Shown: piece by piece, positions 12,758 to 12,926 of the stretch
How positions within the stretch are numbered: the first letter of the stretch is position 1
Layout of the letters: each line of letters begins with the position of its first letter
Assembly (NCBI GenBank): GCA_007571275.1
Contig: RKRS01000242.1
Location: forward strand, 1-12,926
Origin: Dehalococcoidia bacterium
Lineage (GTDB): Bacteria > Chloroflexota > Dehalococcoidia > Bin125
Direction of reading: 5' to 3'
DNA: 12,926 nt
Notes under the pieces: generated by a model
Told to the model about the DNA's origin: nothing
Databases searched by the model: none
The model's input: the letters and a program-made list of their open reading frames with translations, nothing else
Position numbers and translations under genes: made by a program

Positions 12758-12926
12758 CTGCGTAGCGAATCGACGTCGAAGTCATCGGGCAACGGGATAA
12801 AGAGGCTGCGGCGAGGCCCCGCAATGTCCCGAGTGATGTGCCCTCGGCCGGTCACATCATCGGCGAGCAGGATGTCGCCGCCGTGGAGCTGGAGCCTAGA
12901 ACCATCGCCGACTTCAATCTCCACCG
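12754..12926 (-). CDS. Cupin-domain protein, C-terminal part (5' end outside window)
   Basis: Fifty-six residues are read on the minus strand from the right edge to TAG (12756-12754). The segment GGDILLADDVTGRGHITRDI is the second cupin motif, in which a Gly-Asp turn is followed by a His that normally ligates the metal (H29 of the visible part). RRSLFIPLP then closes the barrel. I have seen this ending (GDxLLAxDxTGxGH, then SLFxPL) in single-domain cupins of unknown function. The first motif and the N-terminus are not in the window, so neither the metal set nor the activity can be judged. Codon positions are consistent to the edge, with no internal stop. Confidence 0.8.
   Translation of the reverse strand, partial: VEIEVGDGSRLQLHGGDILLADDVTGRGHITRDIAGPRRSLFIPLPDDFDVDSLRS

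Overview
This is a GC-rich, tightly packed bacterial chromosome segment with about 13 complete genes, two partial genes at the edges, and no mobile element, CRISPR array, tRNA or rRNA that I could find. Codon use looks uniform throughout, so nothing suggests recent transfer. The gene mix and protein style (a LipA tail, a short malic enzyme, a DUF4015-type glycosidase, a small CxH/CxxC zinc protein, leaderless-looking starts) suggest a Chloroflexota relative, perhaps near Thermomicrobia. That placement is inference from protein style; no rRNA or marker gene here proves it. No gap between genes exceeds about 175 bases, so there is no long empty stretch.

Layout. 1-249 is the C-terminus of lipoyl synthase (lipA), converging on a membrane-anchored LysM protein (253-1086, minus). 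A divergent promoter region (1087-1251) leads into a plus-strand run. It starts with an alpha-oxoamine synthase resembling serine palmitoyltransferase (1252-2538), then an extended SDR reductase (2545-3522), a HAD phosphatase-like protein (3535-4113) and a small SRPBCC/START-like protein (4106-4480). Gaps are 6 bp and 12 bp, followed by an 8 bp overlap, so this looks like one operon. The first two genes match two of the three enzymes of the bacterial ceramide route (Spt and CerR). The acyltransferase and carrier protein are absent from the window. Next come a secreted DUF4015 glycoside-hydrolase-like protein (4559-5959), an alpha/beta hydrolase (5985-6767, minus), a second SDR-fold protein that has lost its catalytic residues (6846-7790), and an NAD(P)-dependent malic enzyme (7787-8944, minus).

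The second half holds a double zinc-ribbon protein (9120-9494, minus), divergent from a membrane-anchored protein with a degenerate double-psi beta-barrel domain (9583-10476). Then come a 73-residue zinc protein (10495-10716, minus), an unrecognised 143-residue protein (10820-11251, minus), a ferritin-like di-iron protein translationally coupled to a Nudix ADP-ribose pyrophosphatase-type hydrolase (11355-12182 and 12179-12757), and the C-terminus of a cupin protein (12754-12926, minus).

Three things stand out. (1) There is a putative sphingolipid-type operon with two extra uncharacterised partners. (2) Three genes carry a TAnnnT -10 element exactly 6 nt before an ATG with no Shine-Dalgarno, which suggests leaderless transcripts. 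(3) Two convergent gene pairs end inside the same CTAG palindrome, each strand reading it as its own TAG stop.
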